A stretch of DNA of 64,000 bases from JADKAV01 sp041393775 (GTDB taxonomy: Bacteria > Actinomycetota > Actinomycetes > S36-B12 > UBA10799). Within the stretch, counting starts at the first letter, position 1. Every line of letters begins with the position of its first letter. The position numbers were made by a program, and so were the translations under genes. Below the pieces are notes generated by a model. The model made no database searches. It saw only the letters and a program-made list of their open reading frames with translations, and was not told the DNA's origin. Positions 1 through 8,035 of this stretch are shown here, one piece after another. The stretch covers positions 806,001 to 870,000 of the forward strand of contig JAWKJM010000003.1 in the NCBI GenBank assembly GCA_041393775.1. Direction: 5' to 3'.

Positions 1-354
1 GATGACCTCCCATGCCACAGCCACGAAGACGATGCCCGCGATCATCAGTAACCCCGCGCCCAGCGAGACCAGGAGCACCTGGGTCGAACCGGTGCGCGCC
101 GGTTTCCCGGGGGTGGCGGCCATTGCTGACGGCCAGACGCCGTAGTCCCTGGCGGTCCGGGGATCGGGGACTCCCGCCTGTTCGACCACACGGTCCCAGA
201 GCCATTGCCGGCGACCGGTCACGTACTGGAACTCACGCAGGTATCCCGCGTAGACGCGGTGGCCACAGCGGCATGTGAGCATCCCGTCGGGGCTCATGTC
301 CCCCGCCTCGAGGTCCGCCCCGCAGCGAGGGCACGGCGTCCCCGATTCGCTCAC
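1..354 (-). CDS. Zinc-ribbon membrane protein, N-terminal part (SCO7613-like)
   Basis: Partial gene that runs off the left edge of the window; only about 118 N-terminal residues are present. It starts at a GTG and opens with a zinc-ribbon pattern (CPRCG near residues 8-12, then CRCGH near residues 29-33). A Trp/Arg-rich linker follows, and then a hydrophobic segment (VLLVSLGAGLLMIAGIVFVA) that looks like a first membrane helix. This order of short zinc ribbon, linker and multi-helix membrane region matches my recollection of the actinobacterial SCO7613 C-terminal-domain family, whose function is unknown. The membrane region lies outside the window, so the family call is an inference. Confidence 0.6.
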   Translation of the reverse strand, partial: MSESGTPCPRCGADLEAGDMSPDGMLTCRCGHRVYAGYLREFQYVTGRRQWLWDRVVEQAGVPDPRTARDYGVWPSAMAATPGKPARTGSTQVLLVSLGAGLLMIAGIVFVAVAWEVI

Positions 355-409
355 CCGTCAACGGTACTCGTGGGGTGGACGTCAACCTTGGGCGAAAAGC
401 ACCGCTCGA

Positions 410-523
410 TGTGACGAAGTTGCGGGGCCCAAACCCGCTCTGCTACGAAGGTGGGCGGTTTCGACGCCCCTGACCGCGCACCTTTGTGACACGAGGGCGA
501 ATGGCCCAGCAACTTCGTCACAT
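410..523. repeat. Family A intergenic repeat, copy 1
   Basis: Four related words occur in order: TGTGACGAAGTTGC, a TACGAAGGTG version, its reverse complement (GCGCACCTTTGTGAC) and GCAACTTCGTCACA. The outer and inner pairs can fold as nested hairpins. It lies 24 bp past the ogt stop codon, upstream of the leftmost minus-strand gene. Confidence 0.8.
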
Positions 524-546
524 CAGGGCGAGGCCCGCCGCAACTT

Positions 547-1044
547 TCAGGTAGTGGCGGCGTCCCCGGATCCGCCTTCGACCACGCCACGTTCGAACTC
601 GAGCAGCCAGCTCTTCGTGCCTAATCCGCCGGCGAAACCGGTGAGGGCGCCCGATGAACCCACCACCCGGTGACACGGAACGATGATGGAGATCGGGTTC
701 CGGCCGTTGGCGGCACCCACCGCCCGCGCCTTGGCCGAATCGCCCAGACGCCGGGCCTGCTCCGCGTAGCTGATGGTGCGGCCGTAGGGGATCGTGCGCA
801 AAACGTCCCAGGCCGAACGCTGGAACGCGGTTCCGTCGGGGTCCAAGGGCACGTCGAACGCGCGTCGCCGACCGGCGAAGTACTCGTCGAGCTCGGTCGT
901 CGCCTGCGCGAGCACGGGGTGGTCGGGCAGGCGTTCGCCCTTGTCGTCGGGACTCTGGCCGGGCCAGCTGACGTGCCGCAGGCCGGCGTCCGTGGCCACC
1001 AGGGTCAACAACCCGATCGGGCTTTGGTATTCGGAATAGGTCAT
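547..1044 (-). CDS. ogt: Methylated-DNA--protein-cysteine S-methyltransferase (Ogt type)
   Basis: Single-turnover repair protein of 165 residues that moves the alkyl group from O6-alkylguanine to its own cysteine. The active site IIVPCHRVVGSSGALTGFAG is present, with the reactive Cys in PCHR, and the upstream helix-turn-helix segment (FQRSAWDVLRTIPYGRT) is clear. I chose the ATG that gives MTYSEYQSPIG because it lies 1 bp after the stop of the Ada-AlkA gene, showing translational coupling; longer readings run into that gene. With its neighbour it forms a two-gene alkylation-repair operon. The neighbour carries the Ada zinc domain but no methyltransferase domain, so this gene supplies the activity that is fused in E. 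coli Ada. Confidence 0.95.
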   Translation of the reverse strand: MTYSEYQSPIGLLTLVATDAGLRHVSWPGQSPDDKGERLPDHPVLAQATTELDEYFAGRRRAFDVPLDPDGTAFQRSAWDVLRTIPYGRTISYAEQARRLGDSAKARAVGAANGRNPISIIVPCHRVVGSSGALTGFAGGLGTKSWLLEFERGVVEGGSGDAATT

Positions 1045-1045
1045 G

Positions 1046-2410
1046 TCAGTCCCTCTCCAGATTCCACAGGTAGTGCATCGCGTACGAGCGCCAGGGCTTC
1101 CAGCGCGGGTCATCGGGGTCGAGGCCGAGCGATTGTGCCGCCCGCACGATGCCGAGGTCCGAAGGCAGGCTGACGTCGGGGTCGCCGAGCGCGCGCATCC
1201 GGATGTATGCGGCCGTCCAGGGGCCGATCCCTGGGACGTCGAGCAGTTGCCGCTGTGCCTCGTCCCAGTCGGCCCCCGGGTCCAGGGTCACTCGGCCGTC
1301 GGACAGGCGGCTTGCGAGTTCCACCACGGTCCGGGCACGGCGTCTGGGCATCGCAAAGTCCTCCAGGTCCATGGCGGCTATCTGTACGACATCCGGGAAC
1401 AACGGTCCCCCGCCGGCGAGGCGCCCGGCCGCGGTGCGGGCCGCTGCCACGCTGACCTGCTGACCCAGGACGGCACGGATCGCCGTCTCCTGCGGATCGA
1501 AGGCCGCCGGGCTGCGCAGCCCGGGGATCCTGTCCACGGGAAGCGTGCCCGCCAGTGTCTGGGCGATGGCGACGGGATCAGCGTCCAGGTCGAGCATTCT
1601 CCGCAACCGGCTCACCGCCGGGCCCAGATCCCGCAGATCCTCGACCCGCAGCAGGACCTGGCAGTGGTCCCCGAAGGCCGTGACCGTCGCGTGGCCGGAC
1701 GCGTGCGGCAACCGCAGTCCCCGCCCGAATCGCCCGCCCTCCCATGTCTCGACGCCGGGTATCGCCCGTCGGCCCAGGAAGTCGAGCAGCGTTGCGCCGG
1801 CGAACGGGGGGCGGGTGGCCAGGCGCAACGTGATGCTCCCCGCGTCGCCCGGCTTCCCGCGCAGTTCCCGCGGGCTTGCGGCGTACACCTCGCGCACGGT
1901 GTCGTTGAACTGCCGAATGCTGCCGAACCCGGCGGCGAATGCGATGTCGGCGGCGGGCAGGGAGGTGCTTTCCAGCAGCGTTCGGGCGGTGCGCGCCCGA
2001 TGTGCCCGGGCGATGGCCAGTGGGCCGGCGCCGAGTTCCTGGGTCACCAACCGGGTGACATGTCGTTGGGTGTAGCCGAGCGCCGATGCCAGACCGGCGA
2101 CCCCCTCCCGGTCCACCAGGCCGTCACGGATGAGCCGCATCGCGCGGGCAACGGTGTCCGAGCGGGCGTCCCATTCCGGTGAGCCGGGCGATGCGTCGGG
2201 CCGGCACCGCTTGCAGGCGCGGAAGCCGGCACCCTGTGCGGCCGCGGCGGTCCGGAAGAACTCGACATTCTGCCGCTTCGGGGTGATCGCCGGGCAGCTC
2301 GGCCGGCAGTAGATGCCGGTGGTTCGCACCGCTGTGTAGAACCAGCCGTCGAAGCGGGCGTCACGGCCGCGCACGGCCCGGTAGCAGGCCTCCGTATCCA
2401 ATCCGGTCAC
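1046..2410 (-). CDS. alkA: Ada zinc domain/AraC HTH/AlkA 3-methyladenine glycosylase fusion
   Basis: 454-residue protein that combines sensing, DNA binding and base excision of alkylated purines. Residues 1-75 are the Ada metal-binding domain with Cys35, Cys39, Cys66 and Cys69 (patterns CRPSC and CKRC); in E. coli Ada the first such Cys takes methyl groups from phosphotriesters. Residues about 80-165 are an AraC-type helix-turn-helix (LASALGYTQRHVTRLV, then IAFAAGFGSIRQFNDTVRE). The rest is AlkA N-terminal and HhH-GPD domains with the hairpin LLDVPGIGPWTAAYI and a likely catalytic Asp in LPSDLGI. It is first in an operon with ogt (1 bp gap). By family analogy the methylated form would activate its own promoter; no operator was identified. 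Confidence 0.95.
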   Translation of the reverse strand: MTGLDTEACYRAVRGRDARFDGWFYTAVRTTGIYCRPSCPAITPKRQNVEFFRTAAAAQGAGFRACKRCRPDASPGSPEWDARSDTVARAMRLIRDGLVDREGVAGLASALGYTQRHVTRLVTQELGAGPLAIARAHRARTARTLLESTSLPAADIAFAAGFGSIRQFNDTVREVYAASPRELRGKPGDAGSITLRLATRPPFAGATLLDFLGRRAIPGVETWEGGRFGRGLRLPHASGHATVTAFGDHCQVLLRVEDLRDLGPAVSRLRRMLDLDADPVAIAQTLAGTLPVDRIPGLRSPAAFDPQETAIRAVLGQQVSVAAARTAAGRLAGGGPLFPDVVQIAAMDLEDFAMPRRRARTVVELASRLSDGRVTLDPGADWDEAQRQLLDVPGIGPWTAAYIRMRALGDPDVSLPSDLGIVRAAQSLGLDPDDPRWKPWRSYAMHYLWNLERD

Positions 2411-2443
2411 ACACGTCAGTGTTGCTGCCGGGCCGTCGTTGCG

Positions 2444-2785
2444 CTAGCGGTTTTCGGACATGGCGGTCGACGGTGTCCCCTGGTGGTAGCGGATGCGCCA
2501 CTGACCCGAGTCACGCACCCATATCGAACTGCGCCGAACCCCCAACAACTGGTAGGTGATCAACGCCACCCCGTCGGCGAGGTCCACGGCGGCCATTTCG
2601 CGCACGGCCTGGGAGCATCCCGGGTCCGCAAGCAGCGCGGCGATGACGCTTTGGCGGGTCCACGCCTGGCCAGAGGCGCCAACTTCTGCGAAGTCGGGGT
2701 GCAGAAGGTCGTCGAGCGCTACCGCGTCGGCACGGGTCGTGGGATCCAGCAGGGCCAGTTCCCGCTCGATCGCCGGATGTGTCAT
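2444..2785 (-). CDS. DUF4440/SnoaL-like small protein
   Basis: Protein of 113 residues starting MTHPAIERELALLDP. The pattern of an N-terminal helix, LDDLLHPDFAEVGASG, a beta-rich middle (DGVALITYQLLGVRRSSIWV) and a closing GQWRIRYHQGTP is typical of the NTF2-like DUF4440 family, which includes small-molecule-binding proteins, isomerases and proteins of unknown role. The substrate cannot be told from sequence. I used the internal ATG because upstream sequence in this frame runs into low-complexity repeats and does not resemble the family. The gene stands alone between the repair operon and the repeat-rich gap before the ABC exporter. Confidence 0.8.
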   Translation of the reverse strand: MTHPAIERELALLDPTTRADAVALDDLLHPDFAEVGASGQAWTRQSVIAALLADPGCSQAVREMAAVDLADGVALITYQLLGVRRSSIWVRDSGQWRIRYHQGTPSTAMSENR

Positions 2786-2927
2786 GAGAATCCCGAAGGC
2801 CGCGCCGGATGTCGTCAAGGCAGCAGTGTAGTGAGCCGGCGCGCTGATCATCGATGTGAAGATCGGCGAGACCCCGGAACCCGGAATCCACCGGTGATCT
2901 TGCCAGGTAGGTCGGTGCGGTGAGGCG

Positions 2928-3009
2928 AAGAGCCTCTGTTCGTCGAAGATTGGGCGTCCTGGACACGTCCAAACCGCAAGACCAGAGGCTTCCCGTAGAT
3001 GCCTCTGGT
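2928..3009. repeat. Inverted-repeat cluster around GCCTCTG
   Basis: GCCTCTG occurs near 2930, inverted at 2981-2989 (ACCAGAGGC) and again at 3001-3009 (GCCTCTGGT). The last two form a perfect 9-bp stem with an 11-nt loop. It could be a scar or end of a mobile element, but no transposase sequence is present. Confidence 0.45.
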
Positions 3010-3020
3010 GTGGGTTGCTT

Positions 3021-3138
3021 GTTCGGTGGGGTTCGTGCAGTTCGGTGGGGTTCAGCGTCCGACGAGCCCCACCGAACTGCACGAGTCCCAGCGAACTGCA
3101 CGAGCCCCACCCAACTGCACGAGTCCCAGCGAACTAGG
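3021..3138. repeat. Family D: 19-bp-periodic inverted word array
   Basis: The 19-bp word GTTCGGTGGGGTTCGTGCA occurs at 3021 and 3040. Its approximate reverse complement, of the form CGAGYCCCASCGAACTGCA, then occurs four times starting at 3063, 3082, 3101 and 3120. Spacing is exactly 19 bp within each arm, and the arms can pair as a hairpin. It lies 140 bp before the ABC exporter genes. Confidence 0.8.
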
Positions 3139-3263
3139 CGATCTCGATCATTACCAACCCGACACCGGCCGCAGCAACGTCCTCGGTGGATTCGGGCGGA
3201 ACCGCCGGCCAGGGTCACGGCCGCTCGGATCCGAAGGAACTGATGTCCACCCCGGGAACGGGA

Positions 3264-3269
3264 TAGCCT
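3264..3269 (+). promoter_or_regulatory. -10 hexamer TAGCCT, leaderless promoter for the ABC exporter
   Basis: TAGCCT ends 7 nt before the ATG at 3277, so transcription would begin at or very near the start codon. The same spacing recurs at many genes in this window. Confidence 0.5.
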
Positions 3270-3276
3270 CAAGGGC

Positions 3277-4218
3277 ATGGACCCATCCGTCCTTCAGGTC
3301 GAGAACCTCGTCAAGCGCTTCGGTGAGAACACCGCCGTGGACAAGGTGTCGTTCAGCATCGAGGCGGGGCAGACGTACGGGCTGCTGGGCCCGAACGGGG
3401 CCGGCAAGACCACGACCATCTCCATCATCGCCGGGCTGTTGAGCGCGGACGCGGGGGATGTTGCGTTGCTCGGCGAAGCGGTCACTCCAGCGCGCAAGAC
3501 ACTGATCGGGTTGGTGCCGCAGGACATAGCGTTGTATCCGGATCTGTCTGCCAAGGAGAACCTCCGGTTCTTCGGCAGGCTCCAGAACCTGACAGGGGCG
3601 GAACTGCGATCGCGCATGGACCAGGTCCTCGAAGTCGTGGGTCTGCGCGACCGGGCCGACGACCACATCGACACCTACTCCGGCGGAATGAAACGCCGGG
3701 CCAACATCGCCGTCGGATTGCTGCACGAACCCAGGCTGCTGATCCTCGACGAGCCCACGGTCGGGGTGGATCCACAGAGCCGCAACAGCATCCTCGAGGC
3801 GGTCGACGCCCTCGGCGGTTCCGGGATGGCCGTGCTCTACACGACCCACTACATGGAGGAAGCCGAGCGGTTGTGCGACCGGATCGGAATCATCGACCAG
3901 GGCCGCCTGATCGCGGAGGGCACCCGCGACGAGTTGGTCAACCGCCTCGGAGAGCAGACCACGGTGAGCTTCCGCGTCAACGCGGGTCACCAGACGATAC
4001 AGTCCTGGCGCGACGAGTTGTCAGGCCTGTCGCAGGTCACCGCGGTCAAGGATATTGATTCCGGCCTGGCGGTCGTCGCTGCCCGCGGCGCCGCTCTGAT
4101 CGCTCCCGCCGTGCAGTCCGCACAGGCCTGCGGGATCGACGTGGTGGGGATCGAGGTCAACCAGCCCGACCTTGAGGCGGTCTTCCTGGACCTGACGGGG
4201 AAGGCGCTGCGGGACTGA
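3277..4218 (+). CDS. ABC-2 type exporter, ATP-binding protein
   Basis: 313-residue ATPase with Walker A GPNGAGKT (38-45), signature YSGGMKRR, Walker B LLILDEPTVGVDP and H-loop YTTHYMEEAE. The C-terminal part after residue 220 is the extension typical of DrrA/CcmA-like proteins. The stop codon overlaps the start of the next gene (TGATG), and two permease genes follow, so the complex is probably one ATPase dimer with two different ABC-2 permeases. Such exporters move drugs, lipids or polyketides outwards; the substrate is not evident. No SD precedes the ATG, but a TAGCCT hexamer 7 nt upstream suggests a leaderless message. Confidence 0.93.
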   Translation: MDPSVLQVENLVKRFGENTAVDKVSFSIEAGQTYGLLGPNGAGKTTTISIIAGLLSADAGDVALLGEAVTPARKTLIGLVPQDIALYPDLSAKENLRFFGRLQNLTGAELRSRMDQVLEVVGLRDRADDHIDTYSGGMKRRANIAVGLLHEPRLLILDEPTVGVDPQSRNSILEAVDALGGSGMAVLYTTHYMEEAERLCDRIGIIDQGRLIAEGTRDELVNRLGEQTTVSFRVNAGHQTIQSWRDELSGLSQVTAVKDIDSGLAVVAARGAALIAPAVQSAQACGIDVVGIEVNQPDLEAVFLDLTGKALRD

Positions 4219-5372
4219 TGTGGCGAGATGTCTGGTTGATCTCGAACAACGGGTTGCGACGATCGGTCCGCGACCGCTCGATCCTCATCCAGGGATTGCT
4301 CGCGCCGGTCGTCATGGCGCTGGTCGTGGGCGCCGCGTTCGGCGCGGGATTCTCGCTCGATGTCACCGTGGGGGTCGCCGACGAGGACGGGTCGCAGACG
4401 TCGGGACAGATCACTCAGGGCCTGACCGGGTCCGGTGGCGGTGGAATCGCCTTCTCCACCGTGAGCGATCCGCAGGACGTGGACGCCGCCGTCGATGCCG
4501 GCATCTACGACGCGGTGGTCGTGCTGCCAGCGGGCCTGGAGGCCGCGGTCCAGTCCGGGTCGCCCGCTGCGCTGGAAGTCGTCGGCAGTGCCACGGACCC
4601 ACTCGCGACCTCTGTGGCCGAGTCCGTGGCGGCCGGCGTGGCGGCGAATCTGCAAACGGCCAGGGTCACCGCTGCTGCGGGGACCACGGCCTCGGTGCCG
4701 GATGTCGGGATCGCTGTTCAGAAGGCGCTCTCGGAGCCGCCGCCCATTGCGGTCGAACAGGGCCAGGTCGAGGGGACATTCTCCGTGATGGCGTACTTCG
4801 CGCCGGGTATCGCGATGCTGTTCCTGTTCTTCATCATTGGCAACGGCGCGCGCTCGATCATCGCGGAGCGCGCCGACGGGACCCTGCCGCGGATACTGGC
4901 GGCACCCGTGCAACCGGCCTCGGTACTGATCGGCAAGACACTCGGGGTGATGATCGTCGGCGTGAGCAGCATGACAGCGGTCTGGCTGATCACGTGGCTT
5001 CTGTTCGGGGCGTCCTGGGGTGACCCGCTGGGGGTCTTCCTGGTGATCGTGGCCGCGGTGACCGCCATCGCCGGCATCTCGCTGCTGATCACCGGTCTGG
5101 CCCGCACGGAGAACCAGGCCGACGCCCTGACCACGATCATCGCGCTGCTGTTCGCGGTCGCTGGTGGGACGTTCTTCTACGGCGTCTCGGGGGCACTGGC
5201 CTCGATAAGGCCTTTCACGCCCAACGGGCTGGCGCTGAGTGCGTTCGTCGACCTGTCGGCGGCGCAAGCCGACGTGGCCGAGGTTCTGCCACAGATCCTG
5301 CTGCTGCTGGGCCTGGGTATCGGTACCGCGCTTATCGGCCTGGCGGCCCTTCGGAACAAGGTGCTGGCATGA
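4218..5372 (+). CDS. ABC-2 type exporter, permease subunit 1
   Basis: 384-residue membrane protein. One helix near the N-terminus (LLAPVVMALVVGAAFGAGF) is followed by a long extracytoplasmic region of about 170 residues (residues 45-190). A group of hydrophobic segments follows (IAMLFLFFIIGNGARS, IVAAVTAIAGISLLITGLA, LTTIIALLFAVAGGTFF and a C-terminal LLLLGLGIGTALIGLAAL). This is the ABC2_membrane_3/YhgE-like layout. The start overlaps the ATPase stop and the end overlaps the next permease gene by 4 bp, so the three are translated as a unit. Confidence 0.9.
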   Translation: MWRDVWLISNNGLRRSVRDRSILIQGLLAPVVMALVVGAAFGAGFSLDVTVGVADEDGSQTSGQITQGLTGSGGGGIAFSTVSDPQDVDAAVDAGIYDAVVVLPAGLEAAVQSGSPAALEVVGSATDPLATSVAESVAAGVAANLQTARVTAAAGTTASVPDVGIAVQKALSEPPPIAVEQGQVEGTFSVMAYFAPGIAMLFLFFIIGNGARSIIAERADGTLPRILAAPVQPASVLIGKTLGVMIVGVSSMTAVWLITWLLFGASWGDPLGVFLVIVAAVTAIAGISLLITGLARTENQADALTTIIALLFAVAGGTFFYGVSGALASIRPFTPNGLALSAFVDLSAAQADVAEVLPQILLLLGLGIGTALIGLAALRNKVLA

Positions 5373-6508
5373 GGCCGGCATTGGCGACGGCCCGCGTCGA
5401 GTGGGTGCGATTCTTCCGGGACAGGGTGGCGATGTTCAGCACCGTCGCCTTGCCGGTGGTCCTGGTGTTTCTGATCGGACTGAGCTTCGGCCAGGCCGGA
5501 CAGCAGTTGCCGGTGGGGGTGCTCAGCGACGATCCCGGCGCGCTGGGACAGAGCTTGATCGCCGAACTCGAGACGTCAGCGGCAGTCGACATCACGGTGT
5601 ACGACGATGAGCGGGATTTGTACCGCGACATCCGGATGGGTCTGCTCGACGGCGGCGTCCGGGTGGGCACCGACGGGACCCCCGTGGAGATCTACGTCCA
5701 GCAGACATCAACGGTCGCGGGGGCCGTGCTCTCAGCAGTCAATTCCGCGGCTGCGCAGGTGAGCACCCGCGCCATCGCCGTGGACGTGCTGTCCGAACAA
5801 GTGCCCGCCGCACAGGCGCAGACGGCCGTGGACCGGGCGCTCAGACAGGTGCCTGCAGTGTCGGTGTCAACGAGGACTCTGGGCGCTGTCAACGAGATGG
5901 ACGAGAACCGCTTCGCGTCGGCGGTTCCGTCACAACTGATGCTGTTCACGTTCCTCAACGGCCTGCTCGGTGCGGGCGCTCTGGTGCAGGCCAGGCAGCT
6001 CGGGGTGTTCTCGCGCACCCTGGCGGCGCCGCACGGCCTGGGCGTGTACATTTCGGGCTTGGGGCTGTCCCGGTTCGCCATCGCCATGCTGCAGGCGGCG
6101 ATCCTGCTGGGACTCGGCGTGGCCTGGTTCGGGATCAGTTTCGGCGACCCTGTGGCCAGTGGTGCCCTGGTCCTGGTCTACGGGGTGGTTGCGGCGGCGG
6201 CCGGGATGCTGCTCGGTGCGTTGACCCGGACCCCGAACCAGGCGGTGGCGATCGCGGTGCCCGCCGGGATCGTGATGGGGATGCTGGGCGGATGTATGTG
6301 GCCGTTGTCGGTGGTCGGCCCCGCGATGCAGAAGATCGGTCACCTGACCCCCCAGGCGTGGGCGATGGACGCCTGGAACGAGATCATCAACGACGGCGCG
6401 GGGCTGGCGGGGGTTGCCACCCAACTCGCCGTCCTCACAGGTTTCGCGGTGGTCCTGAGCGGATCGGCGGTCTGGGCCCTGGACCGTCGCGCCAAGACGG
6501 GTCGGTGA
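5369..6508 (+). CDS. ABC-2 type exporter, permease subunit 2
   Basis: 379-residue paralogue of the preceding permease with the same layout: an N-terminal helix (FSTVALPVVLVFLIGLSFG), an extracytoplasmic region of about 150 residues, and five or six membrane segments from residue 190 onward (MLFTFLNGLLGAGALVQA, ALVLVYGVVAAAAGMLLGAL). It overlaps subunit 1 by ATGA. Shared layout but divergent sequence suggests a heterodimeric channel. A pair of family A repeats follows the stop codon. Confidence 0.9.
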   Translation: MRPALATARVEWVRFFRDRVAMFSTVALPVVLVFLIGLSFGQAGQQLPVGVLSDDPGALGQSLIAELETSAAVDITVYDDERDLYRDIRMGLLDGGVRVGTDGTPVEIYVQQTSTVAGAVLSAVNSAAAQVSTRAIAVDVLSEQVPAAQAQTAVDRALRQVPAVSVSTRTLGAVNEMDENRFASAVPSQLMLFTFLNGLLGAGALVQARQLGVFSRTLAAPHGLGVYISGLGLSRFAIAMLQAAILLGLGVAWFGISFGDPVASGALVLVYGVVAAAAGMLLGALTRTPNQAVAIAVPAGIVMGMLGGCMWPLSVVGPAMQKIGHLTPQAWAMDAWNEIINDGAGLAGVATQLAVLTGFAVVLSGSAVWALDRRAKTGR

Positions 6509-6543
6509 GGAGATCGCCTGCGATCCTCATGCTCTCCCGGCTC

Positions 6544-6657
6544 TGTGACGAAGTTGCGTGGGCCCAGCCCGGATTGTGACGAAGGTGGGCGTTCCGGTGG
6601 GGTGAAACCGCGCACCTTCGTGACAGGGGTCTCAGGGCGCCGGCACCTTCGTCACAA
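6544..6657. repeat. Family A intergenic repeat, copy 2
   Basis: Word order is GTT-type forward, GGT-type forward, GGT-type reverse, GGT-type reverse. It lies 36 bp past the exporter stop and is nearly identical to the next copy, at a 144-bp period. Confidence 0.8.
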
Positions 6658-6686
6658 TGACCCGTCACCGTGGCCCAGGCCCGGCT

Positions 6687-6800
6687 TCGTGACGAAGTTG
6701 CGTGGGCCCAGCCCGGATTGTGACGGAGGTGGGCGTTCCGGCGGGTCGAAACCGCGCACCTTCGTGACAGGGGTCTTAGGGCGCCGGCACCTTCGTCACA
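6687..6800. repeat. Family A intergenic repeat, copy 3 (tandem duplicate)
   Basis: Near-perfect tandem copy of the preceding repeat. The duplicated unit includes about 22 bp corresponding to the last codons of the neighbouring minus-strand aminotransferase. The stop codon of that gene (complement of 6796-6798) lies inside the repeat word TTGTGACG. Confidence 0.82.
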
Positions 6801-7977
6801 ATGACCCATCACCGTGGCCCAGCCACCGCTGGAGCCGCACGAGCGCCTCGTCCAGCACAGCGGGTTGTTTGCAGAACGCCCAGCGCACGTACGGGCCGGT
6901 GGTTCCCGGATGGTCGCTGAGCGCGGTTTGCGGGATGGCCACGACTCCGGCCTCGCGCGGGAGTCGTCGACAGTACTCCTCGCCGTCCGTGAATCCGATC
7001 GGGCGCACATCCGTGGTCGCGAAGTAGGTGCCCTGGGGAGGGATCACCCGCAGGCCCAGATCGGACAAGCCTTCGCACAACCGGTCCCGCTTCGCCGTGA
7101 GGTCGGCCCGGAACGCGTCGAAGTAGTCGTCGGGCAGTCGCAGGCCCGTCGCCATCGCGTACTGGAAAGGCCCCCCTGAGACGTAGGAGAGGTGTTGACG
7201 CACGACCCGCACCGCGCCGATCAGATCCGGCGGACCGGTCGCCCACCCGACCTTCCAGCCGGTGAAGGAGAAGGACTTCCCGCCGGACCCGATGGTCACC
7301 GTCCGGTCGAACATCCCGGGCAGGGTGGCGATCGGCACGTGGTCGTTGTCGTCGAACCACAGGTGCTCGTAGGCCTCATCCGCGATCACCAGCAGGTCGT
7401 GTTCGTGCGCGAACGCCGCCAATTCGCTGAGTTCCTCACGCGTGAAGACCACACCCGTGGGGTTGTGCGGGCTGTTCAGGAGCAACACGCGGGTCGCGGG
7501 CGTCACGGCTGCGCGCATCGCCGCGACATCGGGCCGGAGGGCGTCGGCTGTCAGAGGTACCGTGACCCGGCGTGCCCCGGCCAGGGCGATGACGGCGGCG
7601 TACAAGTCGAAGTACGGATCGAACAGCATCACCTCCTGACCAGGCTCGACGAGTGCCAGCACAGCCGCCGCGATCGCCTCCGAGGCACCTGTGGCCACCA
7701 CCACGCCGAGGCCGGAATCGACCGACAGTCCGTAGAAGCGGGCCTGGTGCTCACTGATCGCCGCACGCAGATCCGGCAGGCCGTGTGCGGGCGGGTACTG
7801 ATCGCCGAGCCCTGAGCCGATGGCGGCCAGAGCGGCCTCACGCACCTGCGTCGGCCCGCCGGTGTCGGGGAAGCCTTGGCCGAGGTTCACGGCGTGGAGT
7901 TCGGTGGCCATGGCGGAGAGCTCTCCGAAGATGCTGCGCTCGTACGCGCGCATGCGCGAGACCAGAGGATCAGACAT
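6796..7977 (-). CDS. dapC: PLP-dependent aminotransferase, DapC-like
   Basis: 393-residue fold-type I aminotransferase that resembles mycobacterial DapC (N-succinyldiaminopimelate aminotransferase of the lysine/peptidoglycan pathway) as I recall it. Matching features are VNLGQGFPD near residue 30, GDQYPPAHG, VATGASEAIAAAVLALVEPG, NSPHNPTGVV, DEAYEHLWFD, the PLP lysine in GSGGKSFSFTGWKVGWA, and QHLSYVSGGPFQYA. I used ATG at 7977 (MSDPLVSRMRAYERSIF); longer forms have no family match. Related enzymes of this subgroup use methionine or kynurenine, so the substrate is likely but not certain. The stop codon lies inside a family A repeat. Confidence 0.82.
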   Translation of the reverse strand: MSDPLVSRMRAYERSIFGELSAMATELHAVNLGQGFPDTGGPTQVREAALAAIGSGLGDQYPPAHGLPDLRAAISEHQARFYGLSVDSGLGVVVATGASEAIAAAVLALVEPGQEVMLFDPYFDLYAAVIALAGARRVTVPLTADALRPDVAAMRAAVTPATRVLLLNSPHNPTGVVFTREELSELAAFAHEHDLLVIADEAYEHLWFDDNDHVPIATLPGMFDRTVTIGSGGKSFSFTGWKVGWATGPPDLIGAVRVVRQHLSYVSGGPFQYAMATGLRLPDDYFDAFRADLTAKRDRLCEGLSDLGLRVIPPQGTYFATTDVRPIGFTDGEEYCRRLPREAGVVAIPQTALSDHPGTTGPYVRWAFCKQPAVLDEALVRLQRWLGHGDGSL

Positions 7978-8035
7978 GCGTCGATTGTCGGCTTCCGGTG
8001 GCGTGACGGTGAACAGGGGAGGAAGATTCCCAACC

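Noticed and set aside
2880..3020. An insertion sequence end around the GCCTCTG inverted repeats
   Set aside because: No transposase fragment or target duplication was found; kept only as a low-confidence repeat.
3987..5381. A 464-codon minus-strand frame opposite the ABC-2 permease gene
   Set aside because: Low-complexity Arg/Gln/Asp-rich product without motifs; the plus strand codes for a clear permease.
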